A stretch of DNA of 64,000 nucleotides from an uncultured Eubacteriales bacterium (GCA_934796165.1 CAKVOU010000002.1:62001-126000), one strand, 5' to 3'; shown: positions 8,226-17,246, counted from the first letter of the stretch. Numbers and translations: made by a program. Notes: a model not told the origin generated them from the letters alone.

Positions 8226-9791
8226 TCAACGTTCGTTGGACGCATATTTTGCATAGTTGATAGTGATCCGGTTACACATATTACTGTAAGTAACTCTTTT
8301 TTCATTGTATTCACTGTCAATACTGGTGGAATTTTTGCCGATCATCTGACGTATCATAAGCGACATGATACCGAATATATAACCGGAATCCATCTTGACG
8401 TTCTGGAAGATAATATTCAGCATTTCAATGGATTCAGGGTCACGCGTAAACCGTCCGGACAAAACCTCGACATAATACTTGGGCATCACATAGTTGTGGC
8501 TATTGTATGCAAGGTATTCCAGGACAGCGCCGCATACATCCACCATCTGCTTGGCGGGAAGCAAAACCATATGCACCGTGTAGTGGTCACGTGCACCGGT
8601 GTAGTACTGCTTCTGCTTCAGATCGTACTTCGGGTACGGAAGAATTCCGTAGTCCTTGCAGTTCTTCATCTCGTCGATCGTGACATTGTACAGACGGTCG
8701 TTTGCAAACAGGGTGCGTCCCGTCGCGACCATCTGGGCACCGCCGCCCTCAAACACTGTCTTTCCCGTGCCCGTCGCGGAGCTGTCACCGTTCTCATTAT
8801 CCAGACAAATAACACCCTTCTGAGACCAGACAAAGTTGTTCATTTTTCTCAGAGTAGCCCCGACTTTTGTCAGATCGACGTTCAACTTCAGAGAGCCCGA
8901 TTTGTTCGTGTTCGCAAGGCTGATATCGCAGGAGCTCCACATAGCGTCCATGGATGCAAGCACCAGACCATAACCGTACACGTCTTCTTTGTCAAAGCCG
9001 TTACCGTTGGTGTCATTGTAAATTTCCTTCGTCATGTTAATCAGATAGTCAAGCGTCCATTTTTTATCAAGCACCGTCTGATACAGCGACTTGGGATCAA
9101 TACCGTAAGTACTGCAAAGCGAGGAATTGAAGAAGCAGACATACAGCTCCTGATACAGGTTCAGGGAAATACTGCCCGTCACACCGAAGATCGCTCCGGA
9201 GACCTCCGCATTGTCATTGACGAACTTTGCCCAATAACCCTTGTTCAGATCCAGGTTCGGGATGTTCTTGAGATTGAGGAAAACGCCGCCCTCCATGGCA
9301 TGAGGGGTGTAGTCACCGCCGTGGGACGCAATGACAACCTGGTAAGCGTTATCTCCGGCGCCGGAAGCGGAGCGTGCCTTCTGAATGACCTCCGCGCTGT
9401 GAGCGGAACCGCTTGCAGCCTGAAAGTCAAACTTGATATTGAAGAACTCCTGTGCCGCTGAGTTTCGCTGATAGATTGCAAAGTCGATCTTGTCGGTAGA
9501 CTTCTCACCGTCCTTGATGTAGATCTCGTGCGAATACAGGGGATCGTCCGGGCCCTGATACAGAATGGTGAATTTCCCGCCGTTCACGCTGGAATAGTCC
9601 GTTTCTTTGAGGTCGGTTTTAATGAACGGGAACAGATCGGTGAGCGTTTTGTTTTCATCCGTCTCACTCTCTCCTTCACCTTCCTTGGTGCTGGTATCGC
9701 TCGGCTTGCTGTTACAGCCGGCAAGGACCGTCGGCACAAGCATCGCGATTACCAGAGCCAGGAGCAACGCTCTGATTAACGTTTTTTTCAT
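8226..9791 (-). CDS. Extracellular solute-binding lipoprotein (orphan)
   Basis: 521 residues. A Lys-rich signal peptide with lipobox VLAGC (Cys26) anchors it to the outer face of the membrane, followed by a Ser/Thr/Glu-rich linker and a large domain that resembles family 1 ABC solute-binding proteins of Clostridia (carbohydrate type). No permease or ATPase gene is next to it, so it either serves a transporter encoded elsewhere or acts alone. The ATG at 9791 has AAGGAG at a good distance; the longer frame to 9860 has no ribosome site and would bury the signal peptide. The family call comes from general shape and composition, so the substrate is unknown. Confidence 0.75.
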   Translation of the reverse strand: MKKTLIRALLLALVIAMLVPTVLAGCNSKPSDTSTKEGEGESETDENKTLTDLFPFIKTDLKETDYSSVNGGKFTILYQGPDDPLYSHEIYIKDGEKSTDKIDFAIYQRNSAAQEFFNIKFDFQAASGSAHSAEVIQKARSASGAGDNAYQVVIASHGGDYTPHAMEGGVFLNLKNIPNLDLNKGYWAKFVNDNAEVSGAIFGVTGSISLNLYQELYVCFFNSSLCSTYGIDPKSLYQTVLDKKWTLDYLINMTKEIYNDTNGNGFDKEDVYGYGLVLASMDAMWSSCDISLANTNKSGSLKLNVDLTKVGATLRKMNNFVWSQKGVICLDNENGDSSATGTGKTVFEGGGAQMVATGRTLFANDRLYNVTIDEMKNCKDYGILPYPKYDLKQKQYYTGARDHYTVHMVLLPAKQMVDVCGAVLEYLAYNSHNYVMPKYYVEVLSGRFTRDPESIEMLNIIFQNVKMDSGYIFGIMSLMIRQMIGKNSTSIDSEYNEKRVTYSNMCNRITINYAKYASNER

Positions 9792-9893
9792 GTTGCATCT
9801 CCTTGGTATAATAACTCGTCCGGACCGCCGGACGGTGGGGGCAGAACTCAAATGCGGCACATTTTTGCAGGATCGCCGACCGATGCCGCGCGG

Positions 9894-11282
9894 TCAGGCG
9901 TTTTCCCTTGTCAGAAGCACGACGTTTTCGACGTGCCCCGTCCGTGGGAACAGATCGACCGGAGTCACTTCTCCGATCCGGTACCCTGCCTTCCGGAAAA
10001 GCGCACAATCTCTTGCAAGCGTATCCGGATCACAGGAAACATACACAATTTTCGGGACCTCCCGGCGGGCAAGAAACGAAATCAACCCGGGGGTCGTTCC
10101 CTTGCGTGGGGGATCAATGATGACCACATCGGGAGAAAGCGTTCCTTCGGCGGCTTCCGCCGCGGCGAGCAGCTTTTCGGTATCCGATGCGTCTCCGCAG
10201 TAAAACGCGGTGTTGGAAAGACCGTTCATCGCGGCGTTTTCTTCGGCACAGCGCACGGCGCCGGGAACGATCTCCACGCCGATCACACGGCGTGCGCGGT
10301 CCGCCATGGAAATTCCGATGGTACCCGCACCGCAGTAGAGATCCAGCAGGATCTCTTCTCCGGTCAGCCCGGCTTTTTCTGCGGCAAGTCCGTAAAGCAG
10401 CTCCGCCGCATCGTGGTTGACCTGATAAAAGGAATCCGGCGAGAGGGAAAATTTCTTCCCGCACAGAATATCCGAAAGATGCGGTTTGCCCCAAAGCAAC
10501 CGATACCGGTCGCCGAGCACCACATTCGTGTTTTGCGTGTTCTGATTGATATAAACCGATGCGACCGACGGAAATCTCCCTGTGAGTGTGCGGACAAATT
10601 CCGTTTCTCCCGGGAGTTTATCACCGTTCAGTACCAGGGTAACCATCACCTCGCCCGTTCCCTCGGCGTACCGAAGGTAGACGTGGCGGAGAAGCCCCCT
10701 CCCGGTCGATTCCTCATACGCGGAAATTCCGTGACTGTCACAAAACCCGCAGACAAACTCCAGAATTTCGCCGAATATCTCCGGCGCGAGCGCACAGTGC
10801 GCGGCAGCAACCACGTCATGCGTTTTTCTGGCATAGAATCCGGCAATCATGCCCGTTTTTCCCGCCTTCACGGGATACAGCGCCTTGTTGCGGTAACCGG
10901 AAACCCGTCCGGTATTTCTGACGGGGAGTACCGTGACATCGGGCAGTCCTGCCTTGCGGAACGCGTGCTCCACGTAGGAGCGCTTGCAGGCAAGCTCATG
11001 TGCATAGGTCACATGCCGATAGACGCATCCGCCGCAGGCATCCGCCGCGGTACAGGTGTCGCCCTCCAGGCGATGGGACGATGCGCGAAGCAGCGTTTCA
11101 AGCCTTCCGACGCAATAAGCAGAAGCGATTTTAATCAGTCTGACCTCGCAGGAATCCCCCGTGACCGCGCCTTTGACGAACACGGTTCTGCCGTCTTCCA
11201 GATGTCCGACGCCGAAGCCGAGGTTGTTGAGGTCTGTGATCTCAAGCGGGACCACACTGTTTTTGACAAACGGTCCGCTCAT
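9894..11282 (-). CDS. rlmD: 23S rRNA (uracil-C5)-methyltransferase, RlmD/RumA type
   Basis: 462 residues. An N-terminal TRAM domain for RNA binding is followed by a Cys cluster (CGGCVYRHVTY region) that in this family holds a [4Fe-4S] cluster, then the SAM-binding domain with DLYCGAGTIGI, the DPPRKG motif and SCDPDTLARD with the catalytic Cys. It methylates a uracil in 23S rRNA; Bacillus-type paralogs act on U747 and U1939, and which of the two this is cannot be told here. It begins 5 bp after the stop of the phosphoesterase gene and is read from the same promoter. Confidence 0.93.
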   Translation of the reverse strand: MSGPFVKNSVVPLEITDLNNLGFGVGHLEDGRTVFVKGAVTGDSCEVRLIKIASAYCVGRLETLLRASSHRLEGDTCTAADACGGCVYRHVTYAHELACKRSYVEHAFRKAGLPDVTVLPVRNTGRVSGYRNKALYPVKAGKTGMIAGFYARKTHDVVAAAHCALAPEIFGEILEFVCGFCDSHGISAYEESTGRGLLRHVYLRYAEGTGEVMVTLVLNGDKLPGETEFVRTLTGRFPSVASVYINQNTQNTNVVLGDRYRLLWGKPHLSDILCGKKFSLSPDSFYQVNHDAAELLYGLAAEKAGLTGEEILLDLYCGAGTIGISMADRARRVIGVEIVPGAVRCAEENAAMNGLSNTAFYCGDASDTEKLLAAAEAAEGTLSPDVVIIDPPRKGTTPGLISFLARREVPKIVYVSCDPDTLARDCALFRKAGYRIGEVTPVDLFPRTGHVENVVLLTRENA

Positions 11283-11287
11283 GCCGG

Positions 11288-11980
11288 TCAGGCGTAGAAT
11301 TCCGCGCCGTCGTCAAGGCGCAGGCAAGCGAGCTTTCCGCCCTCCGTGACGCCGCAGTCAATGGCTATGAATCCGTCTGTGTGAAAGATCTTTCCGGGGG
11401 TTGCTCCGGGGATCTTCTGCGTCGGGGTATGCCCGACGATGACCGTCCGGTCTGAAAAATACGGTTTTCCGAAATCGGGGGCTTCGGTCATGAAATCCTC
11501 CGGCGCATAAGAGTCAAGCTCCCGCCCGGGGTCAAATCCGCGGATCCCGGCGTGCACCAGAAGATACTTCTTCCCGTTCACCTCCGGCTCCTCGAAAAGC
11601 GTCATTTCCGAAAGGAAATCCAGAATGCCCTCGCGCATATCCTCATCCAGTGCGCGGAATGCGGCAAGCATGGCACTGCCGCCGTCCTGTTCCGCCCATG
11701 CCTTCATTTCCGCGATAAACGCGGGATCGGGCGTTGTGCCGTCCTTTGCCATCCGGTCAAAACCGGAAAGCATCCGGAGCGCGCGGAAATCCTTGTCTCC
11801 CGCAACGGGGTAGACATTCGGGCGCATACTGAGATCCGAAACGACCTCAAGGGACGCGTCTCCGCTTCCCACCATATCGCCGAGCACATAGAGAATATCG
11901 CTGTCCGAAAAACGGATTGCTTCCAGGAGCGCGGTCAAACGGTCAAAGCAACCGTCGATTCCGGAAATCACATACGTCAT
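11288..11980 (-). CDS. Calcineurin-like phosphoesterase family protein with degenerate metal site
   Basis: 230 residues from the ATG at 11980, which has AAAGGAG upstream. The order of motifs is that of the PPP/ApaH-type metallophosphatases, but they are changed: SGIDG instead of SDIHG, GDMVGSG instead of GDxVDRG, GDKDF instead of GNHE. VHAGI and VGHTP near the C-terminus are kept. At least three usual metal ligands are replaced, so normal two-metal catalysis is doubtful. The fold is probably kept, and the protein may bind a nucleotide or act as a regulator. It shares a transcript with rlmD downstream. Confidence 0.8.
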   Translation of the reverse strand: MTYVISGIDGCFDRLTALLEAIRFSDSDILYVLGDMVGSGDASLEVVSDLSMRPNVYPVAGDKDFRALRMLSGFDRMAKDGTTPDPAFIAEMKAWAEQDGGSAMLAAFRALDEDMREGILDFLSEMTLFEEPEVNGKKYLLVHAGIRGFDPGRELDSYAPEDFMTEAPDFGKPYFSDRTVIVGHTPTQKIPGATPGKIFHTDGFIAIDCGVTEGGKLACLRLDDGAEFYA

Positions 11981-12032
11981 TTGCTGGCTCCTTTCCGCTC
12001 CGGGAGAGTATGCTCCCGTCTCCGTACTGTTA

Positions 12033-12061
12033 TTTATACCATATTTTATGTGTCGTGTCAA
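12033..12061 (-). promoter_or_regulatory. Promoter of the phosphoesterase-rlmD unit
   Basis: Minus strand: TTGACA, 17-bp spacer, TATAAA. A small hairpin (GGGAGCATACTCCC, 12002-12017) lies in the leader before the ribosome site. Confidence 0.8.
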
Positions 12062-12105
12062 GAACAAACTTGTGAATTAAAACGAAACACTTTGCAATAT
12101 ATTCC

Positions 12106-12897
12106 TCAGACCGGGGATAACCGGAAGGACGAAATGACCGATACCTCCACCGGTGCCTCGTCGTCCGTCCGCATCGCTTCGTCCGCCGCCCGGACAAGCG
12201 AAGCCAGCTTCCCGCAGACCGGGAATTCCGTGAAATAATGTCCTGCCTCAATGAGATTGATTCCCGTCTCCGGTGCGTCAATCATGCGGTGATAGCCGAG
12301 TCTGCCGGAAACGAACGTATCCGCGCCCGCAAGAACGGCGGCTTCCAGATCGTCTCCGCCTTCCCCACCGAGCACGGCAACCCGGAAAACGGGTCGTCCC
12401 GCGTCCGACGCAAGCAGAACCGGCGCGCCGAGGCGCTGTTTCACCAGAGCACAGAAATCAGAAAACGGCATGGCTTCGGGCAAAAAACCGATCCGCCCGA
12501 TCATTTCCCCGTCCGCGCCGAACGGCACGGTATCCCGGATACCGAGCAGGTCCGCGAAAATATCGTTGACGCCGCCCGTCAGCGCGTCCAGCCGGGTGTG
12601 GAACGCCATGGCGCTGACCCCGGCACGGATCATCTTCACGAGCTTGCGCGACGAGCCGGTCCCGCAGTTGACCGCCTTCACGCCCTTGAAGAGCAGCGGA
12701 TGATGGGTGAGGATCACGTCATACCCCTCGCGGATTGCATAATCCACAACCGCCTCTGTGGGGTCGAGCGTAACAAGCACCCGGCGTACCTTCGCCCCGG
12801 GATCGGGACAGCAGGCAAGCCCGTCGTTGTCCCAGTCGAGGGACAGCTCGGGCGGGATTTTCTCATTCAGATACCGGTACAGTTCACCGACTGTCAT
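12106..12897 (-). CDS. Nif3-like dinuclear metal center protein (DUF34)
   Basis: 263 residues. The metal-binding N-terminal part shows LSLDWDNDGL and LTHHPLLFKGVKAVN, the conserved His pair of the Nif3/YqfO family, and HTRLD further on. The family forms hexameric toroids with two metals per subunit. Its role is debated (GTP cyclohydrolase-like or metal handling). The ATG overlaps the stop of trmK as ATGA, with GGAGG before it, so translation is coupled. The trmK-Nif3 pair is a widely conserved arrangement in Firmicutes. Confidence 0.93.
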   Translation of the reverse strand: MTVGELYRYLNEKIPPELSLDWDNDGLACCPDPGAKVRRVLVTLDPTEAVVDYAIREGYDVILTHHPLLFKGVKAVNCGTGSSRKLVKMIRAGVSAMAFHTRLDALTGGVNDIFADLLGIRDTVPFGADGEMIGRIGFLPEAMPFSDFCALVKQRLGAPVLLASDAGRPVFRVAVLGGEGGDDLEAAVLAGADTFVSGRLGYHRMIDAPETGINLIEAGHYFTEFPVCGKLASLVRAADEAMRTDDEAPVEVSVISSFRLSPV

Positions 12898-13607
12898 AAA
12901 AAGTCCTCCATTTCATGAATCAGTGCGCATTCCTCTTCTGCCGGGTCGCCCGCCGACTGCTTTCCCCGGGTCCGCGCCGACAGCACCTTGATCTCATGGC
13001 GCACAAAGTCAGAGAACAGCTCGCCCCCGTTGGCAATATTGCAGGGTCCGAGCCACGCCTCCGCGGGCGTCAGGGTGCGCGCAACGCCGTCATAATCGGC
13101 GCAGATAATCTGATAGATGCGATCAGTCTTCGCAAGCGTTTCGCCGGTGATACGGAATCCGTCCCGGGCGAGCGCCGCGCGGACTGTTTCCGCGTGGGTC
13201 ATGGGTTGCAGAATCAGCCGCTTTCCGGGAGCATACAAAAACGGAGCTTCCCGGATAATTCGGACGATGAGATCACCGCCCATGCCGAAAATCAGAACAT
13301 CGTCGGGGTCGTCCGTCTCCGCACCGTGCAGTCCGTCGGTGCAGAGCGTGCGGATCTTCCCCGCAAGACCCGCAGAAAAAATATTGGCGTCGGCTCTTGC
13401 GATCGGTCCTTCGTTGATGTCCATTGCGACGGCGCCGCGGATTTTTCCCGTCAGAGTCAGGTAAATCGGGAGGTACGCGTGATCGGTGCCCACGTCGCAA
13501 AGCAAGCTCCCCGCTCTCACATACGGAAGAGCCGCGGAAAGCCGCGCGTCAAGTCTCGGTAATTGCTGTTGTTTCACTGGTGTATCCGCCTTTTCGGAAG
13601 AATTCAT
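12894..13607 (-). CDS. trmK: tRNA (adenine(22)-N(1))-methyltransferase TrmK
   Basis: 237 residues from the ATG at 13607. SAM motif I reads CDVGTDHAYLPIYL, a hallmark of TrmK, with DVLIFGMGGDLI further on. TrmK methylates A22 of tRNA-Ser and related tRNAs. The frame stays open upstream to 13793, but that part crosses a terminator and another gene and is not family sequence. The chosen ATG lacks a good ribosome site, which makes the exact start less certain. The stop overlaps the start of the Nif3-like gene. Confidence 0.9.
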   Translation of the reverse strand: MNSSEKADTPVKQQQLPRLDARLSAALPYVRAGSLLCDVGTDHAYLPIYLTLTGKIRGAVAMDINEGPIARADANIFSAGLAGKIRTLCTDGLHGAETDDPDDVLIFGMGGDLIVRIIREAPFLYAPGKRLILQPMTHAETVRAALARDGFRITGETLAKTDRIYQIICADYDGVARTLTPAEAWLGPCNIANGGELFSDFVRHEIKVLSARTRGKQSAGDPAEEECALIHEMEDFL

Positions 13608-13627
13608 GCGTTTTTCGTTCCGGTAAA

Positions 13628-13656
13628 GAAAAACGGGCGGTTCCCCGCCCGCTTTT
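13628..13656 (-). terminator. Terminator after the DUF1858 gene
   Basis: On the minus strand GCGGGCGG / CCGCCCGT with a GGAA loop, followed by TTTTCTTT. It separates the DUF1858 gene from trmK, although read-through into trmK is likely because no separate trmK promoter is visible. Confidence 0.75.
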
Positions 13657-13659
13657 CCC

Positions 13660-13863
13660 TCAGTTGCCGGAAGCGAGAAAGTCGTTGATCTTTGCAACCA
13701 GCGTATCCGCGTCGGTTCCGTGAACCGCGCAGGCGTCCTCGATGGACTCGCCGCGCGATGCGGGGCAGCCGAGGCAGTGCATTCCGATTTCAAAGAAGAA
13801 AGGCGCCGTATCCGGACAAGCGTCCAGAATATCGCCGATAATGGTTTCTTTCGTTACCGTCAT
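13660..13863 (-). CDS. DUF1858 domain protein
   Basis: 67 residues, the size of a stand-alone DUF1858 domain. Typical features are IGDILDACPDTAPFFFEIGM and the CLGCP motif, which gives a CxxC pair that could bind metal or be redox-active. The function of the domain is not known; it often accompanies hybrid-cluster or iron-sulfur proteins. The ATG at 13863 has GGAGG upstream and a perfect promoter before it. A terminator follows, so it is mostly a single-gene unit. Confidence 0.9.
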   Translation of the reverse strand: MTVTKETIIGDILDACPDTAPFFFEIGMHCLGCPASRGESIEDACAVHGTDADTLVAKINDFLASGN

Positions 13864-13891
13864 GATAAAATACCTCCGTATATGATATAGT

Positions 13892-13920
13892 ATTATACTC
13901 CCGAAAAGCAAGTATGTCAA
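13892..13920 (-). promoter_or_regulatory. Promoter of the DUF1858 gene
   Basis: Minus strand: TTGACA, 17-bp spacer, TATAAT, a full consensus match. Confidence 0.9.
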
Positions 13921-13993
13921 CAGGTTTTTCCGGGATGACGGAAATTACGGGTCACGCACAGCCGTTTTTCCGGGCGGATACGGAAGAAAGTCC

Positions 13994-14022
13994 TTGCATT
14001 TTCTTCCGAATTGTGTTATACT
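13994..14022 (+). promoter_or_regulatory. Promoter of prfB
   Basis: TTGCAT, 17-bp spacer, TATACT. Transcription would begin near 14029, almost on the ATG at 14031. This argues that translation begins further down, at the TTG at 14109. Confidence 0.75.
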
Positions 14023-14108
14023 GATTTAGTATGGTCATTGATCGCCGGTGGCGGTCGGTGCAGAATTGTCAGATCAGTCGCCGCATCCCGCGGCATGGGA
14101 GGTACCCT

Positions 14109-15218
14109 TTGATTATCGCATTGGAAGAAGCAAGGCTCAAGCTCGTCGCCATGCGCGACGACTTAAAGGATCTCGGTCACGCGCTCCGGATCGAGCAAAC
14201 CAAGGAAAAGACTGCCGAGCTGGAAGCAAAAACGCAGGATCCGAATTTCTGGAACGACCAGGAGACTTCCTCCTCGGTTCTCCGCCAGATCAAGCAGGGG
14301 CAGGACAAGGTAGAGGGCTATGAGAAGCTCTGCTCGCGTCTGGAAGATGCCATCGTGCTTGCGGAAATGTCCATCGAAGCAAACGATGAATCCTCGCTTG
14401 ACGAGGTACAGAGCGAGGTGGAAGCCATCCGCGATCTCGCCGACAAGAAGCGCATCGAGGTACTGCTCAACGGCGAGTACGACCGCAACAACGCCATCGT
14501 GTCCTTCCATCCCGGCGCCGGCGGCACCGAGGCGCAGGACTGGGCGCAGATGCTCTACCGCATGATCACCCGCTGGGCGGAACGCAACGGCTTCACGGTC
14601 AAACTGACCGACTGGCAGGACGGAGACTCCGCGGGCATCAAGAGCGCGACGATCTTCGTCGAGGGCGAAAACGCCTACGGCTTTCTCAAGAGCGAAAACG
14701 GCGTGCACCGTCTGGTACGCGTGTCCCCGTTTGACGCAGCAGGCAGACGGCAGACCTCCTTTGCCTCCATCGAAGTCATGCCGGAGTTCGACAAGCTCGA
14801 CGATGTGGTCATCCGCGACGAGGACATTGAATTCGTCGCCTACCACTCCAGCGGCGCCGGCGGGCAGAACATCAACAAGGTGTCCTCCGCGGTGCGTCTG
14901 ACCCACAAGCCCACAGGCATTGTGGTCGCTTGCCAGACCGAACGCAGCCAGCTCCAGAACAAGGAGACCGCCATGCGTACCCTGAAATCCAAGCTGATGG
15001 AAATCAAGATCCGCGAACGCCTTGATACCATCGACCAGATCCAGGGCAACAAGGTCAACATTGAGTGGGGTTCGCAGATTCGTTCGTATGTCTTCATGCC
15101 CTACCAGCTCGTCAAGGATACCCGCACGGGATACGAGGACGGAAACGTCGGTGCGGTGATGGACGGCGAGATCGACGGGTTCATCAACGCCTACCTCAAG
15201 ATGAACGCAAAGCAGTGA
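14109..15218 (+). CDS. prfB: Peptide chain release factor 2
   Basis: 369 residues. The stop-codon recognition tripeptide is SPF (in VRVSPFDAAGRRQTSF), which marks RF2 (UAA/UGA) rather than RF1, and the peptidyl-hydrolysis GGQ is in SSGAGGQNINKVSSA. I chose the TTG at 14109 because GGGAGG lies six bases upstream and RF2 proteins begin with this helix; the upstream ATG at 14031 sits at the predicted transcription start and has no ribosome site. The gene is one uninterrupted frame, so the programmed +1 frameshift that autoregulates RF2 in many bacteria is absent. Confidence 0.95.
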   Translation: MIIALEEARLKLVAMRDDLKDLGHALRIEQTKEKTAELEAKTQDPNFWNDQETSSSVLRQIKQGQDKVEGYEKLCSRLEDAIVLAEMSIEANDESSLDEVQSEVEAIRDLADKKRIEVLLNGEYDRNNAIVSFHPGAGGTEAQDWAQMLYRMITRWAERNGFTVKLTDWQDGDSAGIKSATIFVEGENAYGFLKSENGVHRLVRVSPFDAAGRRQTSFASIEVMPEFDKLDDVVIRDEDIEFVAYHSSGAGGQNINKVSSAVRLTHKPTGIVVACQTERSQLQNKETAMRTLKSKLMEIKIRERLDTIDQIQGNKVNIEWGSQIRSYVFMPYQLVKDTRTGYEDGNVGAVMDGEIDGFINAYLKMNAKQ

Positions 15219-15352
15219 TCTGCCTTTTGCGGAGGTTTCGCGGAAAACGCCGCAAAAAGCGCCGGGACGCCGGCAAAGACCCGTATAACGCGTTCCGGAC
15301 GCTCATCAAACGGTTCGTCACGGAATCCGGCGGATTCACACGGAATTTTAAG

Positions 15353-15433
15353 TGAAACAAGTCCGTAGAAACCCGCCGACAAAAACGTCCTCCTGTGACA
15401 GGTGCTTCTGCCTGCCACAGGAGGACGTTTTAT
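15353..15433. repeat. Dispersed hairpin element, copy 1 (terminator-like)
   Basis: About 80 bp: a non-hairpin lead (AACAAGTCCG, AGAAACC) followed by a hairpin with arms AAAACGTCCTCCTGTG and its complement and a T-run after it. It is clearly related to the element at 20741-20821 in both lead and stem. It lies between the convergent prfB and nnr genes and probably ends both. Confidence 0.85.
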
Positions 15434-15533
15434 GCCGGGAGGAAACCGGCGTATCGTGCGATCCGGATATGTGCCGTCCGTACACCGGAAGCCGTTCGGG
15501 CGCCTCAAAGTTTTCTGTCGGAATGCGGGGTTG

Positions 15534-17153
15534 TCACACGTTCTTCAGCACATCCGCGATCCCGTCCGCGATATCGCTTGCCATAACCGACGCTTCGCCG
15601 AGCTTTTTCGCTGCGGCATCGCCCGCGAGTCCGTGCAGATAAACGCCGAGGGCGGCGATAAGACCGATACCGGAGGATGGCTGAGCCTGACCTGCGCCGA
15701 GGTTGAAACCCGCACTGACTTTGGCGGAAGGGTTCGCCGGGAGGAGCGCGGGATCACGTCGCGCCGTCGCAAGTAATCCGCCGAGGATCCCCGAAAGCAC
15801 GTCGCCGGAGCCGCCGGTCGCCATGCCGCTGTTCCCGGACTGATTGATCCACAGGTCCCCGTCCGGTGTGGCAGTCACCGTCGCGGCATCCTTGAGCACG
15901 CAGGTGACTCCGAATCTGCGGGCGATCGCAAGCGCACTGCCCGGCAGATCGGCAAGCAGATCCCCGACCGGCACTCCGAGGAGGCGCGATGCCTCCGCCG
16001 GATGGGGGGTGAAAATCAGCGGAACCTGCAGGATATTGCGAAGCTCCGGATGCGCGGCAACGAGATTCAGCCCGTCCGCATCGAGTACCGCGGGAACCGT
16101 GAGTGCGCCGGCAACTTCCCGGAACACGGTCATGGCAAGGTCGCCGGTACCGAGTCCCGGTCCGATCACCGCCGCGTCCGCACGGGACGCGGCGGCGCGG
16201 ATACGGAGAACGTCCGGCGTTTCTTCTTCGTAAACCGTCAGAACGGCTTCGGGAATCAGCGTCTGCAGAATGACGCGGTTGCATTCCGGCGTGAGAATCT
16301 CAACCAGTCCCACGCCCGTGCGGTACGCCGCCTTTGCCGCAAAATAAGCCGCCCCCGCCATGGCGCGGGAACCGGCAACGATCAGCACCCTGCCGAACGT
16401 TCCCTTGTGAGAACGCGCCGGGCGTGCGGGGAGAAGCGCGGCAAGGTCGTCTTTTGTCAGCATCTGACCGGACTGCGTGGGAAGATCATCTCCCGTGTGT
16501 GCAAGTCCGTCCGTACCGATCCCGATGTCGCGGCAGAGTACCTTGCCGGCGTATTCTTTGCCGGGGTAGAGCAGAAGCCCCGCCTTGTATTGATCGATGG
16601 TGATTGTGACCGAGGCGCGGACGGCGCATCCCATGACCGCTCCCGTGTCCGAGTGAATCCCGGATGGCAGATCGACCGACAGAGTACGGATGCCGGACGC
16701 GTTGATCTTTTCGATCAGCTCCGCGCTCCGCCCCGTCACGGGACGGGAGAGTCCGATGCCGAAAATTGCATCCGCAATGGCGGTGGTGCGGTTGTCCGCC
16801 GGGAATTCCGTGAAAAATGCAACCGCTTCCGGCAGGATGGCAAGCTGCTCCCGGAATTCCGCGCTCATGTGCGCCGGGTCGGGCGTACCGTCCTCCCGGA
16901 GGGCTCCCGCAAAAACGACACGCACGTCGTACCCGCTCTCCCGGAGCATCCGAGCCATGGCAAGTCCGTCGCCGCCGTTGTTGCCGGAACCGACTGCGAC
17001 CGTCACGCACGAGAGATCAAAGCCCTCTGTGAGAAGCACTCCGACCGCCGCCCGGGCGGCGCGTTCCATCAGTTCGCGGGAAGGAATCCCCTTATTTTCA
17101 ATGGCGTACCGGTCGCACGCCTTCATCTGTTCGCCGGTCAGAAACGGGATCAT
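15534..17153 (-). CDS. nnr: Bifunctional NAD(P)H-hydrate epimerase / ADP-dependent dehydratase
   Basis: 539 residues, two domains. The N-terminal YjeF_N epimerase domain includes VAVGSGNNGGDGLAMAR and DLPSGI; the C-terminal ribokinase-like YjeF_C/CARKD dehydratase includes HKGTFGRVLIVAGS, VIGPGLG, FTPHPAEASRLLG and the catalytic GNSGMATGGSGDVLSG. Together they repair hydrated NAD(P)H. I set the start at 17153 (ATG ATC) because GGAGG lies seven bases upstream; the ATG six bases earlier abuts the ribosome site. It is a single gene, convergent with prfB. Confidence 0.95.
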   Translation of the reverse strand: MIPFLTGEQMKACDRYAIENKGIPSRELMERAARAAVGVLLTEGFDLSCVTVAVGSGNNGGDGLAMARMLRESGYDVRVVFAGALREDGTPDPAHMSAEFREQLAILPEAVAFFTEFPADNRTTAIADAIFGIGLSRPVTGRSAELIEKINASGIRTLSVDLPSGIHSDTGAVMGCAVRASVTITIDQYKAGLLLYPGKEYAGKVLCRDIGIGTDGLAHTGDDLPTQSGQMLTKDDLAALLPARPARSHKGTFGRVLIVAGSRAMAGAAYFAAKAAYRTGVGLVEILTPECNRVILQTLIPEAVLTVYEEETPDVLRIRAAASRADAAVIGPGLGTGDLAMTVFREVAGALTVPAVLDADGLNLVAAHPELRNILQVPLIFTPHPAEASRLLGVPVGDLLADLPGSALAIARRFGVTCVLKDAATVTATPDGDLWINQSGNSGMATGGSGDVLSGILGGLLATARRDPALLPANPSAKVSAGFNLGAGQAQPSSGIGLIAALGVYLHGLAGDAAAKKLGEASVMASDIADGIADVLKNV

Positions 17154-17246
17154 GGTCATACCTCCGCAGAATCTCCGGAGGGTGCTCCCCCCGGTTCTTT
17201 TCTGTTTTTATGATAACACCCCTGACGAAAAAAATCAAGCGGAACC

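Noticed and set aside
13607..13793. N-terminal extension of TrmK
   Set aside because: The open frame crosses the DUF1858 gene end and its terminator; TrmK proteins begin just before the SAM-binding region.
14031..14033. ATG at 14031 as leaderless start of prfB
   Set aside because: It lies at the predicted transcription start, but the 26 added residues are not part of RF2 proteins and the TTG at 14109 has a proper ribosome site.
14097..14112. RF2-type programmed frameshift site: GGGAGG followed closely by CTTTGA in prfB
   Set aside because: The frame that reads CTT TGA is not the one that a +1 shift would join to the RF2 frame; the RF2 frame reads CCT TTG ATT straight through. The likeness is chance or a relic, and GGGAGG is better explained as the ribosome site of the TTG start.
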